From NCBI RefSeq assembly GCF_002234675.1, contig NC_019871.2, positions 26,474,094 through 26,538,093 on the forward strand: a stretch of 64,000 nt of DNA, written 5' to 3'. The translations under genes and the position numbers were made by a program. Shown piece after piece: positions 54,191 to 64,000 of this stretch. The notes beneath the pieces are model-generated. The model did no database searches, was not told the origin of the DNA, and saw only the letters and a list, made by a program, of their open reading frames with translations. How positions within the stretch are numbered: position 1 is the stretch's first letter; the number at the start of each line of letters is the position of its first letter. The stretch is from Oryzias latipes. Its lineage: Eukaryota; Chordata; Actinopteri; Beloniformes; Adrianichthyidae.

Positions 54191-54277
54191 TGTGCTTCAT
54201 CTTGGGAAAAATGTAACAAGAACATGTTAAAAACACCAAAAACATGTTTTTTGTTAGAGTGTGTCTTTAAAAACAAA
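54191..54277 (+). repeat. TTTAAAG-family 3' fragment
   Basis: GAACATGTTAAAAACACCAA followed by AAACATG and GAGTGTGTCTTTAAA matches the right end of the family at 16060-16103. Confidence 0.5.
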
Positions 54278-54279
54278 AA

Positions 54280-57200
54280 CACTCCTCTTAAGGTGCATTT
54301 TGCACCAAGTTCCTAATTTAGTAAGATCTTGACCTCTCTCCTCTGCAAGCATGCCCGGATCATAGAAAGACTTGCCTGTAGCAATTACAAATGTGTCTCC
54401 AAACACAGGCTAATGTTACTAAAATACCAGTAAAGACGTTAGAGACCAATGAGTGCTGAGAAGTTTAGGCCTTTACCACTAGAGGAGTCCCTTTGACACA
54501 ATAACACTGCAGCCCACTCATCACCATTCAAACCAGCTGCTCCTACATATATAAATGCTCTCAAATGGGAAACAAAAACAACCTTTAAACCACTTATCAA
54601 CTTTAGTGAACATATTTCTTTTACATCAAAATAAATTATAGTCATAGTTTCCAATTATGCATTGTTCAACACCAACTTTAATGGAAATATTTATAAAATC
54701 CTTGTTTGCTTTAGCTTCATTGTTTCAGCAAGGCTGTTTTTGAGGGCACCGTAACTGCTTGGGATTGAAATTAGCGTTGCTAAGGAAATGTTCTAATTTG
54801 GCTTCATTGTGGTTCAAGCAACAGGTGCCTGTTATATTTTTGGCTGATCAGTTGCAAGGCTCTGTGTGTTTAAGTGCCTTCATGTGTGTGTGTGGGTGTG
54901 TTTCTGTGAAGCGGGTATGCACAAATTTGTGTGTGTGTGTGCTGATGTGTAGCATGCTACCTTTACATCTTAAAAAGACACAGAAATACACAGCCGCAAG
55001 CCGAGACAAGCAGGAGCAAATAAGGCTCTGCGGTTCGCCGAGCCCCACACCCATGGGATGCTCAGCATTTGTTTACCAACCCTCGTGAAGGTGTTACATT
55101 TGGAGAAAAAAAAAGCACAAAAAATACAAAGAAGTTGTTCAAACCTTTCACTTTTTCACACAAGAAAATCAGGTATGAGAAGAAAAAAAGATCTGGTTAG
55201 TAAGGTTTTGAGTGCACTGAATCAACCGCACTGCAACTTGACCTTTCAGATTTTCCATTCTACTGCTGAAACCAGAAGGTGAGGCATGAGACTTTCATAG
55301 GACTTTCAAGCAACATGGTTAATTACAGCCAAACAGTAAACTGAAAGCGGGCCATGCTATTGCTTTGCATGTCCAGTGCCCTAGCAAAACCAAGTTTGAC
55401 ATTCATATTTTGCAGATAATATCAGATATAGGTTTCGAAGTACCGCTGGTTTTGTTTTAATTTTATGGTTAAGCCTGTGCACATTTTTCACTCATTTGAT
55501 CTCTGACACATTGCACAAGACCTAGAAAAGACTCATCTGACCTCAAGACACAAGTGTGTGTAGTTTTGACAAGTTACTCTTTGTAAATTAATGCATTCAC
55601 AAAAGGTGAAAAGATAGAAGTTTTTTTTTTATTTGTATTCTTAACTTGATCAAAAATCAAAAAATGTGAGGTAGGGAAGTTTAAAGAAACCAAGCTATTT
55701 GCATGCAGCATGCAATTCTTGTTTTGCTTTGAGAGTCTGCACTGCGAGTACTTCTTGAAAGCCCTTTAGGATCATCTGTAAAGTTAAACCTATTCAATAT
55801 GATGCATTTTTACAATTGTAAAAATACATTTCCCCCAATCTCTCACAACACCTCTTCCCAGTTAAGCCAGATGTTGAATTCTGAATGAAGCTTGTACACA
55901 CAAACCATCCTCAACTCCTAACTATTCAGCATGGTCAGTGCATTTGGTGATTAATGTCCTAAGGTGGGGATGGTGGGTGGTGGGGTTGGTGGGGTTTTCT
56001 GACCTCAGCCACTGTGTCCACCATAGGCCCTTGGGAGCCCACCTCCCTCTGACCTCTCTTTTGGCTGATCTATGTTTTAGAAAGAAACGAGGAGTGAAAA
56101 GAATAGAGTGAGCAAGACAGAAAATAGAGGATTAAAAAAGATCTGTTCCCCTGTGACCTTTCTACAGGCCCAGAGCAGGGAGTGGTGAGCTGAGCCCACA
56201 ATACTGCATGAGGCTCCACAGCATGGCCCTTTCCCCAACTGTTATTTCAAGTCTCTTGTTACAGTCCAAAACCCAAGGGGGTCTTTAATTGGGGTCATGG
56301 GATCACAGGCCTCACTGTTAACGGCTCTAAGGTGAAAGGCCTTGGACATTGCCCCTAAACTCTCCATGTTGCAAACCCCCTTAGTTCAGCCAAGTCCTTG
56401 GAGACATCAGCTCTGTCCTGGGTTGCCTTGTTGGCATGGAAAAAGTCAGCTTTGAGATTTCAGTTAGCATGGAGTTTTATGAGTGTTTGTGCACATTGTA
56501 AAACAACGCTGGAGAAGGATGTGTTTGGATCCAAAAATACCTCCACCAAGGCTCACCTTTCACCTGTATACCTGAAAGAGCCCATGTCATTACTGACATT
56601 GCCTCCTAGCTAAGTCAATCAAACATCACCAGCAGCATTTCCTTCAACAAAATGATGGATTACCATGGCAAAATTGGTTCTCTTATAATTCAAATGTATG
56701 CATGTTTGTCGGCTAAATACTTCGCTTTAGCCTAAACTCTCCTCTTGACCTGACAATTTATCTTTCTGACAGCATTCAGCTCAGTCAAATTTCCATTATC
56801 TCTCAACCCATTATCTGCTTATGTACCAGAGTTAGTCTTGTCAAAATCAATCCAAATGTGCTAATTGATGCGTGATCCATTGCAGGCGTGAAGACCCTGT
56901 GCTCTTTTAGCCAAAATTACACTTGTCATATCCTATTGGTTGACTTGCCTCTCAGAGTAACAGTTGTTCATCTCCTACAGGTGGGATTTGTCTTCCTTGT
57001 CAGTTTTATTCTAACCCTTGCCAACCTCAGTGAGATAATTACATTTGTTCTAAAGATCTGTTTTAGATACAATGTACAGGACAGGGAAAATGTTGGCGCA
57101 GTGTGACTGAGGTTTGTTGCGTTTAAAATTTCTGATGCGTGTAATATTTTGTAATTTGTTTATTTGAAAGTATCCTAGTTCATACTTTCACATCAAATTT

Positions 57201-59310
57201 TTTTTTGTACATTTCGGACCTAGTCTTAATTGGTCCATAGTTAATACTATGTCCAATCAGATTTTAAATTATATATAAATAAAACTTTATTGCAATGTTT
57301 TAACTTTATTTTGGCTTTATTGTGACACTCAAGACCAAATAAGTAAATCAGTGTGCTTCCATTGTCTCCTTAGCTGACCAAATCTTTGGTAAGCAAAGGT
57401 ACATCTGCTTTTACGGGTACAGTACAGACATTTTTGTTTCTTTTTTAACTCCATCACTCACTTTTTCCTAAATCCTGACTCACTCTGTGCAAAAAGCCCG
57501 AGCAGATGGTATGCTGTGATAATAATTACGTTGTTGTGTCTGGCTGGCAAAGGATTTCCTCTGGGAAGTGTCTGGCTGCAGCTTTGATGACAGAAATTGG
57601 GTGGAGGTCCACTGCTTAACAGCTTTACAAGCTGTTTCTGTGAGGGGCAGGATGACCCTTTTTTGCTTTAAAACACATATATGCAGCACTCATACACTCA
57701 CACATAAAGTGAATACCCCACTGTCTGAGTGGAATGTTTTTTTTTTGGTTGTTTTTTTACTTTTATTTGAATGCAAGATAAAATTGGCATGATGTAATAT
57801 GTCCTGCACTAATTTATGTCTTTATGAAAACTCTAATGAATCATCATATTGTTTTATTTGTAGACTGGTGTCATCTTATGCTGATAAGCCTTCTTCTAGC
57901 CATTGACTAATTGTTCCAGCGATTGGGATTCTTGAATTATCAAATGTTTTGGTCATGTTTTGTCTATGCTTGCTTGCGTCTCCCATGACCCTTGACATGA
58001 CCACTATCTCATTCAGGCCAGACACATCAAAGCTACACTGGTCACCCAACGTCCTTGTTCACCTATTGTCTTTTATCCCTCTTGTCATGACCCCAAACAC
58101 TGTGCTGCAGGGGTTTATTCCTATTTATAAAAATGGGGGGTGGGAGGACTTCCTCCACTTGTATTGTTGCTGCTTGCAAGCACTTCCTCCTTTCATTGAC
58201 TGACCTCTTCTCCACTTCCTGTGTGTGAAGTATATCAGCAGCCATTCTTAGGCCAGCTGGATAAATGCTCTTGTTACTTTGGTAAGAATGATTTGTTGGG
58301 TAAACAGTGTGGATTAAAAAATCCGAACATTACCTTGTAAATAATCAAAGTTTGACACGGATTAAGGGACAAAGTTAGAAAGCAGCCAGTATTACAAATA
58401 CACAAAAACAGCTATCAATTCACCTACAGCTGCTGCTATTGGAATGCAACCCAGACATCTCTGAAGAACTCTGGTGGCACTTCAAACGTACTTGTGTGAC
58501 AAAAATTATAAATTGTTAATCAAGCATATTGTGTTGACGTTAATACTATTTAATTGCATGATATCCCTAGTAAGAATCCCATAACATGACCAAAAAATAG
58601 ATAGAGTTTAAAAATGAACAAAGTCTGAAGCTAATTATGATACAAAATATTTCAACTTTAGTAAGATATTCTGTAGTGTTTTCTCATCTGTTACATTAGT
58701 TCATGTTGGATATTGCATGACTCTTTGCTCAGTGTTTCTAGGGCAGATGTTGTTCTAGGTAATTTAGAAAAGGTTAAACCTAAACCTGTCCTAAAACCTT
58801 GACAATATTAATGTACCTAGCTGCTTCTATTGCAAACTGGCCAAAGTTAAATGTAAAAATTATCTCCCCTTTGTTTCTATGTAAATTTAGTACATTTCTG
58901 CAATAAAGCATTTGCAAAATGTGCACAGTGTAACTAAAGTGCAGAGGAACAATAACATAAATAAAACATTCTTACATTTATTTTATTGATACATTTTTAT
59001 TCAAATGTACTTGTTCAATTATGTAAAATCAGCTTGTGCAGAACAATTTACTTCTTTTAGGGTAAGGACTTATGAGTAAATGAAAACCTGACCAATAATT
59101 GTTAATTTATTAAAAAATATTGAAGGAAGTCCCACAGCAACTAATTTACAAATGAAATGTTATTGCTGTCTTCTCTTTCTCCTTCTGAACTGTAGTCTGT
59201 AGACTTAGCAGGTAAATTAGTGACATGCTCATGAGGACATACAAATTAGCCGACTTTAGAAATCATGTAAACATACCAGTCCTAAGCTTAATTGCATACA
59301 TTAGTTTACT
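54280..59310. other. Non-coding stretch
   Basis: GT microsatellite DNA at 54885-54945 and a G-rich tract at 55966-55997. No exon, RNA gene or complete transposon recognised in 5 kb. Confidence 0.35.
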
Positions 59311-59311
59311 T

Positions 59312-59509
59312 TTAACCCTTGTGCTATCTTAGATGACCCCACCCTTACATTGACGTGTTCTCCCTACCATGACAAAAGTGGATAAAGGTGGAAAGATTTC
59401 ATGTAATCCATGGACACCAGTGAAGATCACAAATCATTGAAGAAAAAAGGTTCAGCGCACTGTCTAGTGGGTCTAGATGACCCAACTCCCAATGTTTAAC
59501 AAGGGTTAA
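59312..59509 (+). mobile_element. piggyBac-like MITE, copy G
   Basis: TTAA at 59312-59315 and 59506-59509. The left end is the standard AACCCTTGTGCTATCTTAGA. The right terminal repeat has lost about 17 bp (AATGTTTAACAAGGGTTAA), so the ends are no longer matched. Confidence 0.82.
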
Positions 59510-59639
59510 ACCAATAGTTTTCTTAAGCCTTTCCGAGTAAATTACATCCATTTATATATAATAATATATTAGCATTGGCAAAATGAAGATTTTTTTTTTG
59601 GATAAAATATAAGTTATTTTCGCTACTCAAAATCAAGTA

Positions 59640-60038
59640 AGGCGACTCGATCTCTGAGGCACCGACTTTGGCTCCTTGTGTGTGCCGCCCATTTCATGAC
59701 GTCAACCTAGAGTCAGTCTAGGCAGTGTGTCTGTGTTTCCTCCACAAAAACAAACATCAAAACGTTTGCAAAGATAGATGTGCAGATTGTGCATATAAAA
59801 TGAAAGTGGGTGTGTGTGTTAGCCTGGGGGCGGTGCTGGCAGCACAGACTCTTCCTGGAAGGGGCGGTTCTCACTTTGTGACGTCACAATCTCGTTTTTG
59901 TGGGTTGGGAGGGGCTGGTGCTCAGAGCGCAGGATCTTAGAGGAATACTCAAAAAGCCGCTTTGGGGTCACTCTTTGTGAAGAATTAGCACCTAAAAGCT
60001 CAAAAAGTTGATTTTGCATGATATTTGCTCTTTAAACT
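59640..60038. repeat. Probable interspersed repeat, unclassified
   Basis: GC-richer block with GACGTCA-type palindromes, ending GCATGATATTTGCTCTTTAA. The ending resembles repeat termini common in fish DNA. Boundaries are uncertain. Confidence 0.3.
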
Positions 60039-60044
60039 TTCTTC

Positions 60045-61858
60045 TTAAAATTCCCTTTCAGAGTAACTTTGTATAACTTTTCCACACCAACAAGGACTCA
60101 ATATTTATCTCTTTATAAAGATATAGGCTGATGGCGCGCAGTTGCCTCTGATTGCAGAACAATCTGTGAGTTCCACTTCAGATCTCAGGTCCCAAGAGGA
60201 ACCTTTTTATAGTTAAACAGGAACCAGCAGCCCTCCCTTGTGACTTCTACTCATCTGTGCGAATGGCATAGTTTTCTTCATTATTTATGTCTGCCTTTTT
60301 TTGTGTGCTTTTTTTTTGTGTTCTTTGTACAAAGTAATAAGCAGCTACAAGAAAGTAGAAAATGTGATATACTGTCCACTTATACCAAAAGAATGTAAAC
60401 TGGAACACTTTGAATGACTCCATCCTTTTTGACATTTATTCCATACAAAGGTGTGTCAACATTTTGGTTTTACAACCGGTGCCCCTTGAAAAGAGTCTAA
60501 AAAATACATTGCTGTAAATGTGAAACAACATTTGTGGACATTACACACTGGATAACCATTCATGAACTCACTTTGTTACTCAGGCGATGGTAAAACTATG
60601 GCAGGAAATGATGCAAATGGTGACCTGGAGAGGCAAAAACATTGTATAAAGGGGGGGTCTCATGAGAGTCTGGCTGACAATGGATCAAAATGAGACAGGG
60701 AACAATGGGAAACCAGTTATTGACAACATTCAAAGTCTCCAGATGCTAGTGTGTGAAGTAAAAAAAAGAAAAAGAAAACTTGCAGCTTGATTATTTGGAC
60801 CTTTGAGCTCTTAGAGCTATGGTTACAGCCCACCTGGATTTTACAGAGTCTCATCATACAGAGATGGGGGGGTGAACTCTAATTCATTGGCTGTTATCTC
60901 ATTCCGACATCTGTTTGCTCTGGGTCTTCCAGATGTTTCCTGCTTGGCTTCTGCTGATTCTTTGCAGGACTATGGTCTTGCACACTAGCTTTTGCTCCCA
61001 GTGTAGTGCTGGTGCTAGACCTTTGGGTCCAATCTAATGTGTTTACCTAAAGCCCCATGCTGATAGTAACTCGGCGACAAGGCTAAATCATTCTCCAAAT
61101 GTCATCATCTGCTTGTGGGAGAGGCAAGATATTTTTGATACGAGGCAAGTGCTTTGGCCTTCAGAAAGTGCAAATGGGGGGGATTTTCTGAGAACTCCCT
61201 TATCCAATAGACATTATGTCTTTGTACTTTATTTATTCTCCCTGTTGCACAAAGGAACAGCTAAAATAGTTAATCAAATGTGATAATCAGCTCACTCCAC
61301 TTGAGTTATTCATGTCTACGTGACTGCACTCATCTATTGGCTCAGTGTTTTTATTGTGTCCTTTTATTGTATTTAAATGCTAAGGTGGGAACCCAAATCA
61401 CAATTCCCGAAACCACAGATTAGATCACAAATATTGCATCGTTAGAAACATATTTTTGAAAAAAAAGCTGTAACTTATGTGCATTTTTTCTCTTACGTAG
61501 CTGCATCATATGCAGAATCTCGTTTAGGATGACAGAAACTTGTGAAGTCTCTAGTATAGAATCATTGTTGCCTGTGTTGCCATCAGCAAAGGAAAAAAAC
61601 GTCTTTGCCATTTCTGTCTTTTACGATATTTGAGAATTTTACCAAATTTAATACTTCTTTTCTCATACTTACTTACATGTTCAAATATCTATTCACCTCC
61701 CAGGAAAAAAGAGTCTTATTGGAGCTGTTCCAAAGTATGTGTTGTGTTATGTGTGGATGTTTGTTTCTCGGTATAACACATGCATTGCAAAATAAAGTGC
61801 TACATAAACATGCAAAACAGTGTGAATGAAGTGTTTTTTTTTATTACTCTTGAGTAAA
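60045..61858. other. Non-coding stretch
   Basis: No gene or element recognised. Confidence 0.35.
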
Positions 61859-61861
61859 ATG

Positions 61862-62842
61862 TTTAAAGTCCTACTCTGATCATATTCTGATCTCTTGTAA
61901 AAGTGTTTCCAGTGGGTCTTTTTTTCAGGTGTCAGGGTCGCCCTCGCACACCTTGCCTGAGATTCGGGTCACACCCACCTGTTTTGTATCCAATCAGACA
62001 ACCTTTGTTAGTCTATATCGTCCTCCAGCCACTGTCGGTTCGTCTGCTTCTCTATGAAATAAGTCACTGATCGCTGCTGAAGCCAAGCTAAGCTAAGCTA
62101 AGCCAAGCCACGCCACATTAAGCCAAGCCTCGCCAAGCCAAGCCACAGTGAGCTAAACAAAGCCAAGCCACTTTACGCCAAGTCACTTCTACCCAAGCCA
62201 AATCAACTCTAGTGTCATCAAGTCAAGCCAAGCCACATAATATACTTCTGGATTTATCCCCTCTAAGCCATCTACGAACTTCTCTGGTCCAACCACCCAT
62301 CTGCCATTTGCCTCTTCACCGGATCAGCCATCCTCATTTCTACGCTCAATAAACTGCACAACATCTCAAACTCAAACTTTATTTATTTATATAGCGCCTT
62401 TGATTTCAGTTAAAAACACAAAGCACTTAGCATAAAAGCACATACAACAGTTATAAAAAAATGAAAATTGTTAAATCTAACCTATCCCCTGTCTGCTTTT
62501 GGCTCCCATTTATTCAAAACCTGACACTGTACATTAAAATTATTGGACAGTTTTAAGCCAGATGCCTGCTCGGACGTGAAAAAGAAAAGAAGTAGGATCT
62601 ATTCATATGCAAGCAGTGGCATTGCAACGGAGCAGAGCAAGGAGCTTATGGCCTGCCAATTTAGGTTTGTGGATAACAACTGCAAGCTTTTTTTAATTGC
62701 ATTTTTTGCCTGCTCCTGATTCACCATAACTTGAATAAAGAAAAACTCAGAAATGCAATTTAATATTTATATGTCCTCCATCATGGGAAAAATGCTGCTA
62801 GAACATGGTAAAAATACAATTTTCATTGGAGTGGGCCTTTAA
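61862..62842 (+). repeat. TTTAAAG-family copy split by an LTR
   Basis: Left terminus TTTAAAGTCCTACTCTGATC, then TTTCCAGTGGGTCTTTTT. Right terminus TCCTCCATCATGGGAAAAAT, then TTTCATTGGAGTGGGCCTTT plus AA. The LTR at 61930-62526 lies inside. Confidence 0.6.
61930..62526 (+). mobile_element. Probable solo LTR with nested retroposon tail
   Basis: Starts TGTCAGGGTCGCCC and ends TTCAAAACCTGACA (TG...CA, inverted 7-bp tips). AATAAA at 62348-62353. An AAGCC(A)-type minisatellite occupies 62078-62240. A segment at about 62365-62500 (TTTATTTATATAGCGCCTTT) looks like a separate inserted retroposon tail. No target duplication is seen, so boundaries are less certain than for 4750-5152. Confidence 0.55.
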
Positions 62843-62889
62843 TACCTATGGCATTGTCTATTCATGTCCACTGACAATAGGATTTTCAT

Positions 62890-63172
62890 TCTTAAATGGT
62901 AAATGGTAAATGGCGTATACTTATATAGCGCTTTCTACCTTCTTACGAAAGCCCAAAGCGCTTTACAGTCCCAGTCCCATTCACCCATGCACACACACAT
63001 TCACACACATTCACACACTGATGGCGGCTCCGCTGCCGAACACTGGCGCCAACCTCCCACCAGAGGCAAGGTGGGGTTCAGTGTCTTGCCCAAGAACACT
63101 TCGACACATGGGCGTGCAAGGCGGGGATCGAACCTGCAATCTTATGATCATGGGTCGACCGCCCAGGTTGGA
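62890..63172 (-). repeat. Most complete copy of the ATTTACC-tailed retroposon
   Basis: Read on the minus strand: tRNA-like head with the B-box-like GGTTCGATCCCCGCC, then GTGTCGAAGTG, CACTGAACCCCACC, GTAAAGCGCTTTGGG, GCTATATAAGTATACGCC, and a tail of ATTTACC units. About 283 bp. It could be a tRNA-derived SINE sharing a LINE tail. Confidence 0.65.
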
Positions 63173-63174
63173 AG

Positions 63175-64000
63175 TCTTCCATATTATGTGTTAAATTTAA
63201 GTTTCACAGTATAACAGATACATACAATAGCAAGGTAAACTTGCAAATTACCAGCGACTATAAAAGAAGGTGTTTTCAATGAAAATTCAATGAATAGTAT
63301 TATGTTTTTCAAATATGAAAAACCTTTTGTAAAGCTCTAAAAAAACTGCAGGAAATACAAAAGTTACATAAAAGAGAAGAAAAAAATCTTGTAGTTGAGT
63401 CAAACAGTATGCTGTAAATAATGTATTTGCCCATGTTGAATGTGCAACTAAATCTCAACAAAAAGTTACATAATGTCTTTTTTCTTATTGTTTCAACCTG
63501 TTTAATCTAGGAGGAAAAATAACCAGGTGTTTCAATTTGTTTGAATAAATCTTTTGTGCAGGTGGTTATGAACCCATCTCTGCTTCAGCTTCACTTTCAT
63601 TTCTGAAGCATCTGTTGAGGAGGATTTACTTGAAAGTGTGAGTCTATTCACCTTGGATTAGATTTGCTAGCATAAAGAAAAAAGGTGGGGGCGGGTGCTT
63701 CCGGGACGTGGGGGATAAATAGCTTATTGAAGGCAGAGACAAAACTTCCAAACATTAAAATACTCTGTCTTTCCAGACAGGCGAGGATACTGCTTGCCTA
63801 TCTTTTGTCTCACCCTCTTCCTCCTGATACATTTTTCTTCACCCCTCTCCATTAGGCAAACCTAAATCCTTAATCCTCCTCCTAATCGCTTTCCCTTAGG
63901 ATTTTATTACTTCTGTTATGCCCCGTCTTTTTTTCGTTTTCTTTCCCAACTTCCTGCTACTTGCAGTTGTCTATGATCAGATGATGCATGATAACTAATT
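63175..64000. other. Non-coding end of window
   Basis: No gene recognised up to the end of the window. Confidence 0.35.

Noticed and set aside
62078..62240. CRISPR-like array from repeated AAGCC units
   Set aside because: Units are 5-6 bp without spacers; a degenerate minisatellite inside an LTR in a vertebrate genome.

Overview
The window is fish nuclear DNA. It is AT-rich, intron-bearing, full of interspersed repeats, and carries no bacterial-type operons, CRISPR arrays or rRNA. The one recognisable host gene is somatolactin alpha (smtla), a pituitary hormone of the growth hormone/prolactin family found in ray-finned fish. The repeat families (piggyBac-like MITEs, Tc1-like, hAT and Harbinger-like DNA elements, Rex/L2-type LINE tails, tRNA-headed SINE-like repeats and a Gmr1-type LTR element) suggest a percomorph teleost, perhaps medaka-like. 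The species cannot be fixed from sequence alone.

Layout. 1-9.2 kb: non-coding DNA with a solo LTR (4750-5152), two decayed Tc1-like elements and a possible Harbinger transposase scrap. 9.18-12.03 kb: the smtla gene, with TATA box, five coding exons, stop and poly(A) signal all visible. They assemble to 230 codons with the seven cysteines expected of somatolactin. 12-17.8 kb: SINE-like and other repeats, including a 686-bp Harbinger-like MITE with a 3-bp target duplication nested in an older repeat. 17.80-23.74 kb: a complete, apparently intact LTR retrotransposon with 703-bp LTRs that differ at two positions, a 5-bp target duplication, a tRNA-Leu-type primer site, a polypurine tract and one uninterrupted 1507-codon gag-pol frame. 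Its domain order is Gag - zinc knuckle - protease - integrase - reverse transcriptase - RNase H. Integrase before RT in a Ty3/gypsy-type polyprotein is the hallmark of the Gmr1 clade, and the capsid C-terminus resembles the SCAN domain. 23.7-64 kb: no convincing host exon. It holds Tc1, LINE, SINE, hAT, foldback and solo-LTR pieces and six of the seven copies of one TTAA-flanked MITE, separated by unannotated single-copy-looking DNA.

The only host coding unit is therefore smtla. The other coding capacity is the mobile element's polyprotein and fragments of dead transposases and LINE reverse transcriptases. The Gmr1-like element is the most notable content: a family already described in deuterostomes, but here a structurally complete and recent copy. 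Coordinates of MITEs, LTRs and exons were read from the bases. Family names rest on motif recognition, not database searches.
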